Of a stretch of 64,000 bases of DNA, positions 1 to 30,678 are shown one piece after another. Numbering within the stretch: position 1 is the first letter of the stretch; the number at the start of each line of letters is the position of its first letter. A model generated the notes under the pieces. It made no database searches. It saw only the letters and a list, made by a program, of their open reading frames with translations, and was not told the origin of the DNA. The position numbers and the translations under genes are program-made. The stretch spans positions 310,001 to 374,000 of the forward strand of contig NZ_JACVEE010000002.1 in the NCBI RefSeq assembly GCF_015355755.1, in the 5' to 3' direction. This stretch comes from Nocardia sp. XZ_19_385 (GTDB lineage: Bacteria; Actinomycetota; Actinomycetes; Mycobacteriales; Mycobacteriaceae).

Positions 1-22059
<22,059 letters not shown>

Positions 22060-22431
22060 CAGAACCTCCTTCTTTCGGGCAGCGCGAACCAGAGGCTCGA
22101 AGCCTCGTGGCACCACAGATATTTCGGGGAGAGCGCGGGACTTCCAGAGTCACCAGCGCTGGATTCCGTTCCTTCAACTCGGTCGCTAGCGACTGCTTGC
22201 CAGGTCGCTCGAAATGGTCAGCCGCGGCCGGTTCCGTTGCCGCGACGGTGTTTCCTGCATCACACGCATGTTCTGCGCAAACCGAACATTAGGCCCTTCG
22301 TGAATAAAAAGGAACAAAATACAACAAAATATTCTGGTCAGTTGTCCAGTGGCCGGAAGCGGCGGAAAAACCAGGGCATGACAAGGCCCGGAACGCCCCG
22401 ATGTGAGCCAGGGCACTTTCAGAACTGCAGA
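22060..22431 (-). promoter_or_regulatory. Leader/promoter region of the NRPS genes
   Basis: 372-bp gap between the NRPS start and the TAG stop of the upstream regulator. It contains the most AT-rich stretch of the left half (about 22300-22345, rich in A and T tracts), typical of a promoter in such GC-rich DNA, and the strong AGGAGG ribosome site at 22065-22070. I could not assign convincing -35/-10 boxes. No other gene is visible here. Confidence 0.45.
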
Positions 22432-23802
22432 CTATGAGCCGGAACGTTGCATCCACGTTGCATCGGCGCCGAGCCGCCGGTCGAGCACCCGAATCTTGGC
22501 CTCGATCTGCGCATACAGTGGCGAATCACGATCAACCGTCGCGCGATAGGCGGCCCATGCCGCAGCATCGTCACGGCCGTCCGCGCCCGCGGTCCACCGC
22601 CGCAGCACGGTGGCATCACCGGAACCGAGCACAGCGGTACGCAACCGCACCCGCAATTCGTCGCGCAGGTCGACGATCCCGGGTGCGGTCGAGCGCGGCA
22701 GCACCGGACCGGCATAGAGCTGCAATGCGGATTCGACATCACCGGAGTCCAACGCGGCCCGCAGCGCCTCGACATCGGTTGCGACATGGGACCGCAGACG
22801 GTATGGGCGGGAGCCGATCACATTCGCCCCCACCACCGTTCGCAACCGCGACATAGCGGCGCGGATGGTGCCGTTGTCCAGATCGGTGTCGTCGAGCAGC
22901 AGCGCCAGATGATCGGCGCCCAGTCCCTCGGCATGTTCGGCGAGCAGCAGCAGGATCTCGGCATGCCGCTGCGACAACGGAACTCGATCCCCTGCCTTGC
23001 TCAGCTGCGGCTGCCCGAGGCCGAGCACGTCGAGACCGAGTCGGCCGCAGTCGGCGGGTGCCTCGGCTTGGAAAAACCCTTCCGCCCGCGGGCCGTGCTG
23101 GGCCGTGCGCATCGCGGCCAGCAGCAGATCCATTTCCGCGGCGGTCGCGGTCGCTTTGACCAGCGCCAGGATCTCGGGCTTGGCCACCCGGACCCCGCCC
23201 GCGACCATCAGTACTCCGACCAGGCGGCCGTCCGGATCGTGCACCGGCGCGGCGGCTCCGGTCAGCTGGTGCATGCGGTGCAGGAAGTGTTCGGGGCCGT
23301 GGATCCAGACCGCCCGGCCGGCGCGCACCACGAGCCCGACGGCGTTGGCGCCCACGCGGCGCTCGCTCAGATCGTCGCCCTCGCGCAGTCCGATCTCGGT
23401 GGCGACAGCGACCTGGTCGGGGTTGCCGTGGATCCACAGCACGCGGCCGAACTGGTCGGCGACCACGACGATCAAACCCGTTCTGGCCGTGTCCTGTACG
23501 AGCAGCTTGTCGATCAGCGGCAGGAGCGGAGCGATGGGGTGCGCGTCGCGGTAGCGCTGTAGATCCGCGCCACGCAGACCGCGCTCACTGCCGGGGTCCA
23601 TCGGGTCGATTCCGGTGCGCACACTGCGCAGCCAGGATTCGAGCACGAGCGGGCGCAGCAAACCCGCCAGCTGTGAAAGCTGGTCGGCACCGGCGGTGAG
23701 GTATCCATGGGCTTGTGCGGCATAGGCTTCCAGGGCGCCGAGTTGAGTGCCCGGTTCGACGCCGTGCCGTGGGGGCCGCCCACCTGCGAGATTGCTGACC
23801 AT
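22432..23802 (-). CDS. GAF-domain transcriptional regulator with C-terminal helix-turn-helix
   Basis: 456 residues. The N-terminal half resembles the sensory region of AcoR-type activators: an LxxSWLRS motif near residue 55, then a GAF-like segment (~100-230) with VVADQFGRVLWIHG and RVGANAVGLVVRAG. The C-terminal part has a winged-helix-like region (~280-350, LSQRHAEILLLLAEHAEG, then IRAAMSRLRTVVG and IGSRPYRL) and a SARP/BTAD-like tail with PLYAQIEAKIR. No sigma-54 AAA domain is present, so this is the shorter actinobacterial form. The ATG has GAAAGAAAGG upstream. It lies on the same strand between mftG and the NRPS and is a plausible regulator of either; its ligand is unknown. Confidence 0.75.
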   Translation of the reverse strand: MVSNLAGGRPPRHGVEPGTQLGALEAYAAQAHGYLTAGADQLSQLAGLLRPLVLESWLRSVRTGIDPMDPGSERGLRGADLQRYRDAHPIAPLLPLIDKLLVQDTARTGLIVVVADQFGRVLWIHGNPDQVAVATEIGLREGDDLSERRVGANAVGLVVRAGRAVWIHGPEHFLHRMHQLTGAAAPVHDPDGRLVGVLMVAGGVRVAKPEILALVKATATAAEMDLLLAAMRTAQHGPRAEGFFQAEAPADCGRLGLDVLGLGQPQLSKAGDRVPLSQRHAEILLLLAEHAEGLGADHLALLLDDTDLDNGTIRAAMSRLRTVVGANVIGSRPYRLRSHVATDVEALRAALDSGDVESALQLYAGPVLPRSTAPGIVDLRDELRVRLRTAVLGSGDATVLRRWTAGADGRDDAAAWAAYRATVDRDSPLYAQIEAKIRVLDRRLGADATWMQRSGS

Positions 23803-23922
23803 TTGCCTTTCTTTCCGGCGCTGACTTTACCGGCGCATATACCAGGGAAAGGGTGGAAATTCTCGTTTGTCTGCCAGGTCACATCCGGTTAGGATCACCG
23901 AGTTTTGTGACCTGCGCGTCTT

Positions 23923-25392
23923 TCACACCCGTTCGAGAAGGCGCCCGGCCTGTTCGGCAATCATCAGCACGGTGGCTTGCGGACCCCGGCTGAGTGGCAC
24001 CGGAACCACCGATAGATCCGCCACCGCCAATCCGGTCAGGCCGTGCACCCGGAACCGCTGGTCCACCACCGCGCTTTCGTCGAACGCGGGGCCCATGCGG
24101 CAGGTGCCGGACAAATGCTGGGAAGTCCCGAGATTCGCACGCAACCAGGAATTATCCGGTTGCTGATCCGGCACCGCGGCGCCGGGAATTGCGCGCAGCA
24201 GCTCCGTCGCGACACCGACCGCCGCACGGAACCGCTCGCGGTCGTATTCCGCGGCGAGGTAGCGATATTCGATGCTCGGCGGCACCCGCGGATCGGCCGA
24301 GACGAGCCGCAGCTCGCCTGCCGAGTGCGGCCGCATCAACGCGACCCCGAGCCGCCGCACCTTCGGGTCCGGTCCGAAACGCACTGCATATGGCCGGATT
24401 TCGACGTCGTCGAGGAACAGCGAATATTCCAGCGCGACGGTGTCCGCGACCGGAGTCGCGGCTCCCCGATAGTCGATACCGATTTCCGGATGGTCGGTAC
24501 ACCAGGCGCCGACCGGCGCCGGGCCCACCACCGGAATTCCCAGCGTTCGAAGCTGTTCGGGCGGTCCGACCCCGGAGCGCAGCAGTAACGCCGCCGATTC
24601 CACCGCGCCCGCGCACAGCACGATCCGATCCGCCGCGATCGTGCCCGACTGCCCGTCGCGGACATAGTCGACGCCGACGGCGCGGGTACCGCGAAACCGA
24701 ATGCGGGTCACCATTGTCGAGCCGTGCACAGTCAGATTCGGCCGGGTCAGCGCGGGCAGCAGATACTCGGTCGCGGATCCGGCGCGCATTCCGGAATCGA
24801 CATTGCACGGCACCGGCCCCACTCCGGTCTCGGGGATCGCCTCCGGTAGCGCGTTCAGGTCCGGTATTTCCGGAAACCCCGCCGCCAGTGCCGCCGTCGC
24901 GAATTCGACACTAACCGGTACCGGATCTACCGCCCGCCGGACCGGAATCGGACCGCTGCTGCCATGTCCGGGGAACTCGCCGTAATCAAGATCGCGCTCT
25001 ATTTGCTGATACCCCGGCAGCACTGCCTCGAAAGCCCATTCCGGGCACTCGCGACCCCATGCCGCGAAGTCCGTCGCGAGCGCGCGCACGAAATAGCCAC
25101 CGTTGATCGCACCGGACCCGCCGATCACCCTGCCGCGCACGATATTTCCCCGGACCGGGCCGTCGGCCAGACGAACCGGATACCGCCACACCCACGGGGA
25201 CTCCGGTCCGATCGGCATGCGCCCGGCCAGTCGCAGATCCGCGGGTAGCTCGGCGGCGCTGCCCCACACCGGGCCCGCCTCCAGCAGGCACACGGTGTGC
25301 TCCGGATCCGCGCTGAGCCGGGCCGCCAGGACACAGCCTGCGGTGCCGCCGCCGACGATGACCGTGCCGGCTCCGGCTACCGCGCCCCTCAT
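23923..25392 (-). CDS. mftG: Mycofactocin-associated GMC-family dehydrogenase MftG
   Basis: 489 residues, FAD-dependent GMC oxidoreductase. Visible features: N-terminal dinucleotide motif VIVGGGTAGCVLAARL (~residues 11-26), the GMC signature around GRVIGGSGAINGG (~90), a central FAD-binding region with RIVLCAGAVESAALLLRSG, and the C-terminal active-site region HLSGTCRMGP with the conserved His. MftG is known to move electrons from reduced mycofactocin to the respiratory chain. It starts 3 nt after the mftF stop, so the two are coupled. The assignment rests on family motifs plus the neighbouring mft genes. Confidence 0.88.
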   Translation of the reverse strand: MRGAVAGAGTVIVGGGTAGCVLAARLSADPEHTVCLLEAGPVWGSAAELPADLRLAGRMPIGPESPWVWRYPVRLADGPVRGNIVRGRVIGGSGAINGGYFVRALATDFAAWGRECPEWAFEAVLPGYQQIERDLDYGEFPGHGSSGPIPVRRAVDPVPVSVEFATAALAAGFPEIPDLNALPEAIPETGVGPVPCNVDSGMRAGSATEYLLPALTRPNLTVHGSTMVTRIRFRGTRAVGVDYVRDGQSGTIAADRIVLCAGAVESAALLLRSGVGPPEQLRTLGIPVVGPAPVGAWCTDHPEIGIDYRGAATPVADTVALEYSLFLDDVEIRPYAVRFGPDPKVRRLGVALMRPHSAGELRLVSADPRVPPSIEYRYLAAEYDRERFRAAVGVATELLRAIPGAAVPDQQPDNSWLRANLGTSQHLSGTCRMGPAFDESAVVDQRFRVHGLTGLAVADLSVVPVPLSRGPQATVLMIAEQAGRLLERV

Positions 25393-25395
25393 CGA

Positions 25396-26808
25396 TCAGT
25401 GCGGTGGTGCGGTGGGTTTCAGCGCCTCGACACTGCGCGCCCGATACGCGCCGAGCCACAGCCCGGACCCGTAGGCGATGTCGTCGAGTCGCTTGTAGGC
25501 GATATAGCGGAACGGATCCAGCCCACCGGCATCGCGATGGGTGAACCAGTCCGCCAAACCGTCGGCCAGTGCCAGCGTGATCGCGATCCGCCGGATCCGC
25601 CGCGAGAACAGCATCGCCAGCAACGTCACCGGCCAGTAGTGCCGGCACACCGCCGACGCCAAACGCCATATGCCGGAGAAGAATCCGCGCGACAGATAGA
25701 TAGCCGCGATCCGGGTCGGATTGTCCAGCCCGGCGAAGACGCGCCGCAGCCGCACCAGCGCCGTGACCAGGGTGATCAAGCCGCCGAACAGTCCCCACTT
25801 CGACAAGGTGCCGAACAGGAACGCGGCGACCACCGTCCAGGTCGGCAGCGACAGCGGCGTCACCATGCCGGGCTCGTGCCGGTGCGCCAGGGGCGCGGCG
25901 CCGGTGCCGTAGAACATCTTTCGGCCGAACCAGGACCGGAAGGAGACACGGTGGTCGTGCGCCACATGCGCGGCCGGCTCGTAGCGCAGCCGCCAGCCCG
26001 CCTTCTCCAGTCGCCAGCACAGATCGACGTCCTCGGCGACCTGCATGGACTCGTCGAAGCCGCCCGCGGCCAGCAACGCCCGCCGCCGCACCAGCAACGC
26101 CGCGCTCGGTACATAGGACACCAGACCGCGGGAATGCACGGCGGATTCGCGCCGGCCCAGATCCAGCGACGAGCGGGTGTGCTCGTAGCGAGCCAGCGTG
26201 GTGGACTCCGGATCCAGCGCCACGATGCGCGGCGCGACCAGCGCCACACCCGGATCGCTGAAATGCCCGAGCATCACCTCGAGCCAGCCACTGCGCGGCA
26301 CCACGTCGGAATCCAGGAACGCGACGAAGTCCGTTGTCGCCGCGCGTAGTCCGGCGTTGCGCGCGGCCGCCGGCCCCTGCCGGCGATCGTGGCGCAGCAC
26401 CGTCACCCGGCAGCGCGTCCCGCGGTTTTGCGGAATCTGCACCGGTTGATCGGAGCCGTCGTCGACGACGATCACGTTGTGGCCGCGCAGCGCTGCCAGC
26501 AAACGCACGAGACCCTCGGCGTTGTTGTGCAGCGGGACGATAACTGTCACGTCCTCCAGCGAGGGCAGCAACCGCGGACGCGGATTACCCACCCCGGAGT
26601 CGAGCAGTCGCCGGGCAACGCTGGCGGACTTCGGATCGGTGACCTCGAGATACCCGTCGCCGATCATCTCGGCCGCCTCCGGGGCAAGTCGCAGCAACCG
26701 TGCGGGCGAGCCGCCGATCAGGATGCGGCCCCCGGAGTACGCGCGTACTCGCGGATCAATCCGTACCCCGAATCCATCGGGCAGACGATCTTGGCGCATT
26801 CCTGGCAT
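25396..26808 (-). CDS. mftF: Mycofactocin glycosyltransferase MftF
   Basis: Family-2 glycosyltransferase that adds glucose units to the mycofactocin core. The N-terminal region ([15 protein letters not shown], then [14 protein letters not shown]) is diagnostic for MftF. The GT-A domain has [23 protein letters not shown] and the DXD motif [26 protein letters not shown] and the C-terminal hydrophobic region also match the family. The end, [19 protein letters not shown], resembles the mycobacterial protein. The start is uncertain: ATG 26808 gives 470 residues, close to the usual length, while ATG 26799 is equally possible and the frame stays open to 26910. A 188-nt gap separates it from mftBC, where mftD and mftE normally lie. 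Confidence 0.9.
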   Translation of the reverse strand: MPGMRQDRLPDGFGVRIDPRVRAYSGGRILIGGSPARLLRLAPEAAEMIGDGYLEVTDPKSASVARRLLDSGVGNPRPRLLPSLEDVTVIVPLHNNAEGLVRLLAALRGHNVIVVDDGSDQPVQIPQNRGTRCRVTVLRHDRRQGPAAARNAGLRAATTDFVAFLDSDVVPRSGWLEVMLGHFSDPGVALVAPRIVALDPESTTLARYEHTRSSLDLGRRESAVHSRGLVSYVPSAALLVRRRALLAAGGFDESMQVAEDVDLCWRLEKAGWRLRYEPAAHVAHDHRVSFRSWFGRKMFYGTGAAPLAHRHEPGMVTPLSLPTWTVVAAFLFGTLSKWGLFGGLITLVTALVRLRRVFAGLDNPTRIAAIYLSRGFFSGIWRLASAVCRHYWPVTLLAMLFSRRIRRIAITLALADGLADWFTHRDAGGLDPFRYIAYKRLDDIAYGSGLWLGAYRARSVEALKPTAPPH

Positions 26809-26996
26809 GCTAGGCGGGTTTTCACGCGTAAGCATCATTGGCACCCGGAATCGGACAGAAATCTTTATGAGTGCGTTGCGATGTGATTGCCACGGAGCAG
26901 ATTCCACCATTCAGCAAACCGATGGCAATTGAAGGCGCCCGGCGCGTCGGCCGACGAATTTCCAAATGCCAGCGCATCACTGGCAACTCGGACATT

Positions 26997-28562
26997 TCAG
27001 CCCAGCGGACTCTCGTCGCAGGACCGCGACGGCCGACGGATGGTGAGCGTCAACGGAATCGGCCCGGACTTGCGCGGCTTTCGCACCGTCTTGCGCGAAT
27101 GATCCACCGACGAACGCGGAATCGTGCGTCCCGAATCCGCCAGCGCCGCCTCGCCGTATCCCTGAACGCATTCCGGATCCGGGCCGTCGGCGGGCAGTCC
27201 GGTGAAGAACTTCGCCGCCATGCAGCCGCCCCGGCACGCGTCGTAGTGCGCGCAGCTCGAGCAAGCCCCGCCGCCGCTGGGCGTGCGCAGCTCCGAGAAC
27301 AGTTCCGAGGTGCTCCAGACATTCTGGAAACCGCCGTCGGACACCACGTTTCCGGCCAGGAAGCTGTCGTGGATGGCGAACGGGCAGGCATAGACGTCAC
27401 CCACCGGGTCCACCAGGCACACCACGCGACCGGCGCCGCACATGTTCAGGCCGGGCAGCGCCTCGCCGAACGCGGACAGGTGGAAGAACGAGTCGCCCGT
27501 GAGCACACCCTCGCCGTTGGCCACCAGCCAGTCGTAGAGCACGCGCTGCTGATCCTGGGTGGGATGCAGTTCGTCCCACACGTCCGCGCCGCGCCCGGAG
27601 GGCCGCAGGCGGGTCAAACGCAGTGTGGCGCCGTACTTGTCGGCGATGGCCTTGAACTCGTCGAGCTGCGGGATGTTGTGGCGGGTCGCCACCACCGACA
27701 GCTTCGCGTCCTTGAACCCGGCCGCGGCCAGGTTCTCCAGGGCGCGAATCGCCATGTCGTAGGAGCCGGGACCGCGGACCGCGTCGTTGACTTCGGCGTC
27801 CGCGCCGTCCAGCGAAATCTGGACATCCACATAGTCACTCGCGGCCAGCCGCTGCGCGACCTCCGGCGTGATCCGAACACCGTTGGTGGAGAACTTGACT
27901 CCCACATCGTGTGCGGTGGCGTAGTCGACCAGTTCCCAGAAGTCCGGGCGCACAGTCGGTTCGCCGCCGCCGATGTTGACGTAGAAGATCTGCATGCGCT
28001 GGAACTCGTCGATCAGCGCCTTGCACTGCTCGGTGCTGAGCTCGCGCGGATCCCGCCGGCCCGAGGAGGACAGGCAGTGCACGCAGGACAGGTTGCAGGC
28101 GTAGGTGAGTTCCCAGGTCAGGCAGATCGGTGCGGCCAGACCGGTTTCGAACCGATCGATGAGCCGCACGGCCTTGTCCGCGGCGGCACCGTCCGACCGC
28201 GGGACCACCCCCGCACTGGGCCGGACGGCCTGCGCCGGCGCGGGCACGCTGGAATTCCCCAGAGCGCCCACGGCGCCGGCCGCACGCGCCGGCGCGTCGA
28301 CGATCATCTCACCCTCGGCCAGTTGCGCAAGCGCACGCAGGTACGGCGCGGCGCGTTCGCCGGAGATCCCGGCCGCCTCCAGAGCCGTACGCGCCGTGGC
28401 GTGTTCGGGCAGCGACCGCACGATCTCGACGATCTTCGGGTTCTTCAGGAAGGACAGCTTGCGCGTACCGAAGTGGTACAGCAGCGCGCCGAACGGCTCC
28501 GGGCGCAGGGACACCCGGGGATGCAGCTGCCAAGGAGTATCGAGATCGAGCATGGTCACCAC
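26997..28562 (-). CDS. mftBC: Fused mycofactocin chaperone MftB and radical SAM maturase MftC
   Basis: 521 residues in one uninterrupted frame. Residues ~9-92 are the MftB peptide chaperone (WQLHPRVSLRPEPFGALLYH, FGTRKLSFLKN). An Ala/Pro-rich linker (~93-130) leads into MftC. The radical SAM motif is C156-x3-C160-x2-C163 (CNLSCVHC), followed by the GGGEP motif and the SPASM cysteines (CGAGRVVCLVDPVGDVYACPF region; CSSCAHYDACRGGC). Even the MftC tail, PIPLTLTIRRP...CDESPLG, is retained. MftC decarboxylates and cyclises the C-terminal Val-Tyr of MftA. These are two genes in mycobacteria, so the fusion is unusual. It starts 7 nt after mftA (GTG 28562; ATG 28553 also possible). Confidence 0.93.
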   Translation of the reverse strand: MVTMLDLDTPWQLHPRVSLRPEPFGALLYHFGTRKLSFLKNPKIVEIVRSLPEHATARTALEAAGISGERAAPYLRALAQLAEGEMIVDAPARAAGAVGALGNSSVPAPAQAVRPSAGVVPRSDGAAADKAVRLIDRFETGLAAPICLTWELTYACNLSCVHCLSSSGRRDPRELSTEQCKALIDEFQRMQIFYVNIGGGEPTVRPDFWELVDYATAHDVGVKFSTNGVRITPEVAQRLAASDYVDVQISLDGADAEVNDAVRGPGSYDMAIRALENLAAAGFKDAKLSVVATRHNIPQLDEFKAIADKYGATLRLTRLRPSGRGADVWDELHPTQDQQRVLYDWLVANGEGVLTGDSFFHLSAFGEALPGLNMCGAGRVVCLVDPVGDVYACPFAIHDSFLAGNVVSDGGFQNVWSTSELFSELRTPSGGGACSSCAHYDACRGGCMAAKFFTGLPADGPDPECVQGYGEAALADSGRTIPRSSVDHSRKTVRKPRKSGPIPLTLTIRRPSRSCDESPLG

Positions 28563-28569
28563 CGCCGGA

Positions 28570-28674
28570 TCAGTAGACGCCGCACATGCCGTCGATGGAC
28601 ACCTCTTCGATGAGGGTCTCCTCGATCAGCTCGGCGCTCTCGGTGTCGCTGGGTGCGTGGAACGTGTGCATCAT
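28570..28674 (-). CDS. mftA: Mycofactocin precursor peptide MftA
   Basis: 34-residue peptide, below most gene-caller length limits. It has an acidic leader and ends in the invariant core VSIDGMCGVY. The terminal Val-Tyr is what MftC modifies and what becomes the redox core of mycofactocin. GGAGG lies 5 nt before ATG 28674 (a second ATG, 28671, is 8 nt away). It sits directly upstream of mftBC on the same strand, and a KstR-like site lies 56 bp upstream of its start. Confidence 0.93.
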   Translation of the reverse strand: MMHTFHAPSDTESAELIEETLIEEVSIDGMCGVY

Positions 28675-28729
28675 GACAACCTCCGTGTGTGTAGTACCGG
28701 TCACACGATAACCAGAAGCGGTACAAAAA

Positions 28730-28743
28730 TGAAACACGTTCCA
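28730..28743. promoter_or_regulatory. KstR-like operator between mftA and tetR
   Basis: TGAAACACGTTCCA fits the mycobacterial KstR consensus TNNAACNNGTTNNA exactly. It shares TGAAACACGTTC with the site before kshB. It lies in the 247-bp divergent region between mftA (minus) and the TetR gene (plus), 56 bp from mftA. The binding protein could instead be the adjacent TetR regulator. Confidence 0.6.
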
Positions 28744-28921
28744 ATCGATGGGACGGTTTCTTGCGACTTCACGATGGCTTCCCCAGGCTCGGCCCATGCT
28801 CCCCAGTCCGCCCCCAGCACCCCGCGCCAAGACCGCCCCCGTGGACCGCACTCTAGACTTCCGGTGGAAAGCAGCTGAACAGAACGTGACGGGCGCCACA
28901 CGCCCGCGGTGCAGAGGTGGC

Positions 28922-29560
28922 ATGGGAGTCGGACGGATGCAGGCCAGCGGGAGCGGCAACACGCTGTCGGAGCCGGAGATCGTCGAAGCCGCATTGCGTG
29001 TGGTTCGCGAGGACGGCGTGGAGAAATTGTCCATGCGGCGACTCTCCCGCGAACTAGGCGTCTCACCCATGGCGCCGTACTACTACGTTGCCGACAAACG
29101 CGAGCTGCTGGACCTGGTCGCCTCCGCCGCTTTGGCCGGAGTACGCAAGCCACCACCGGAATCCGGGCCCTGGCAGCAGCGGCTGCGCGAGCTCATCGAT
29201 CAGATCGACGAGAAGCTGCGCAAGCACCCCGGGCTCGGCGATGTGCTGATCGAGCAGATGCTGGGCAAACAGCTGGACCTGATCGCCGCGATCATGGAGA
29301 TCCTGGCCGAGGCGGGGTTCAGCGACCGCAATGTGCTCGCCGCGTACGCGACCATCCACACCTACCTGTTCGGCCGCAGCCGGGTGAATCCGCGCGACCG
29401 CTCGCCGATCTCGGATGTGGCGCTGCCGGAGGTCGTGGACCGGGCCACGAAGTACATCACCGACCTGCGCGGGCGCTACGCCTACGACTTCGGCATGGAG
29501 GTGCTCGTCGCCGGCCTGGAGGCTCAGCTTGTCCGGCAGCCGGACTCCGACGTACGATGA
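28922..29560 (+). CDS. TetR-family transcriptional regulator beside mftA and kshB
   Basis: 212 residues. The N-terminal TetR helix-turn-helix spans roughly residues 20-65 (IVEAALRVVREDG, LSMRRLSRELGVSPMAPYYYV, DKRELLDLV); the rest is an alpha-helical ligand domain. The MAPYYYV recognition helix differs from the RTFFRYF type usual for MftR, so I do not call it MftR despite its position divergent from mftA. Start 28922 has GAGG about 5 nt upstream; ATG 28937 is an alternative. The stop is directly followed by the KstR-like site and kshB, so tetR-kshB may be read together. Confidence 0.85.
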   Translation: MGVGRMQASGSGNTLSEPEIVEAALRVVREDGVEKLSMRRLSRELGVSPMAPYYYVADKRELLDLVASAALAGVRKPPPESGPWQQRLRELIDQIDEKLRKHPGLGDVLIEQMLGKQLDLIAAIMEILAEAGFSDRNVLAAYATIHTYLFGRSRVNPRDRSPISDVALPEVVDRATKYITDLRGRYAYDFGMEVLVAGLEAQLVRQPDSDVR

Positions 29561-29580
29561 AACTGAAACACGTTCTAGTT
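29561..29580. promoter_or_regulatory. KstR-like operator upstream of kshB
   Basis: AACTGAAACACGTTCTAGTT is a 20-bp imperfect palindrome (14 of 20 positions symmetric). Its core 29564-29577 matches TNNAACNNGTTNNA. It starts one base after the tetR stop and ends 38 bp before the kshB ATG. kshB (hmp) belongs to the KstR regulon in mycobacteria, which supports the assignment. Confidence 0.75.
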
Positions 29581-29618
29581 TTGGCTTCACGCCATCAGAC
29601 CACGTTCGAGAGGCAGCG

Positions 29619-30674
29619 ATGACAACGGTCGAAGTTCCCCACGGCTCCCGGTCCGTCGTGCTGCGGGTCGCCGCGGTGATCGAGGAAACCGCCGACACCT
29701 GTTCGCTGGTCTTCGACGTCCCCGAGGCCGCGCGCGAGAAGTTCGCCTACAAGCCGGGCCAATTCCTCACCCTGCGCGTGCCCAGCGACCTGACCGGCTC
29801 GGTGGCGCGGTGCTATTCGCTGGCCAGCTCGCCCTACACCGACGACAAGCCGAAGGTCACGGTCAAGCGCACCGAGGGCGGGTACGGCTCGAACTGGTTG
29901 TGCGACAACCTCAAAGCCGGCGATCAGATCGAAGTACTGCCGCCCTCCGGCGTTTTCACGCCCAAGAATCTCGACGAGGACCTGCTGCTGTTCGGCGCGG
30001 GCAGCGGCATCACCCCGGTGATGTCGATCCTGAAGTCGGCGCTGGCGCGCGGCAACGGCCGAATCGTGCTGGTATACGCCAATCGCGACCCGCACTCGGT
30101 GATCTTCGCCGACGAGCTGCGCGAGCTGTCGGACAAGCACGCGCAACGGCTCACCGTGGTGCACTGGCTGGAGCATCTGCAGGGCCTGCCGTCGGTGGAG
30201 GGGCTGGCCACGCTGGTCCGGCCCTACACCTCGTTCGAGGCGTTCATGTGCGGTCCGAAGCCATTCATGGATCGGGTGCACGACGCGCTGGCCCAGCTCG
30301 CGGTGCCGCGCAACCGCACGCATGCCGAAGTCTTCAATTCCCTTGCGGGAGACCCGTTCGCGGATCAGGCGCCGGCCGAGGTCTCCGACGAGGAAGCCGC
30401 CGACGCCGCGACCGTCGAGGTGGAACTGGACGGCGAGGTGCACCAGCTGTCCTGGCCGCGCAAGCAGACGCTGGTCGACATCATGCTGTCCAAGGGCCTG
30501 GATGTGCCCTACTCCTGCCAGGAAGGCGAGTGCGGGTCGTGTGCCTGCACGGTGCTGGAAGGCAAAGTGGAGATGGAGAATTCGGAGATCCTCGATCCGG
30601 AGGACATCGAGAACGGGTACATCCTCGGCTGCCAGGCGCGGCCGGTGACCGACCACCTCAAGATCCAGTTCTGA
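29619..30674 (+). CDS. kshB: 3-ketosteroid 9-alpha-hydroxylase reductase component KshB
   Basis: 351 residues. Reductase that passes electrons from NADH through FAD and a plant-type 2Fe-2S centre to the oxygenase KshA in steroid ring opening. Visible features: the FAD-binding RCYSLASSP, the nucleotide-binding GAGSGITPVMS and MCGPKPFMDRV, then a C-terminal ferredoxin with Cys300-x4-Cys305-x2-Cys308 and Cys338. The acidic linker around residues 245-270 and the overall order match mycobacterial Hmp/KshB. ATG 29619 follows GAGAGG by 5 nt. The upstream KstR-like palindrome supports a role in steroid catabolism. Its stop is 4 nt from the convergent alkD-like gene. A reductase for another oxygenase is less likely. 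Confidence 0.88.
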   Translation: MTTVEVPHGSRSVVLRVAAVIEETADTCSLVFDVPEAAREKFAYKPGQFLTLRVPSDLTGSVARCYSLASSPYTDDKPKVTVKRTEGGYGSNWLCDNLKAGDQIEVLPPSGVFTPKNLDEDLLLFGAGSGITPVMSILKSALARGNGRIVLVYANRDPHSVIFADELRELSDKHAQRLTVVHWLEHLQGLPSVEGLATLVRPYTSFEAFMCGPKPFMDRVHDALAQLAVPRNRTHAEVFNSLAGDPFADQAPAEVSDEEAADAATVEVELDGEVHQLSWPRKQTLVDIMLSKGLDVPYSCQEGECGSCACTVLEGKVEMENSEILDPEDIENGYILGCQARPVTDHLKIQF

Positions 30675-30678
30675 GCGG

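Noticed and set aside
26871..28613. 580-codon plus-strand frame opposite mftBC
   Set aside because: Shadow of the radical SAM gene.
28922..29560. Calling the TetR gene mftR
   Set aside because: Position fits, but the recognition helix differs from MftR and kshB follows it directly.
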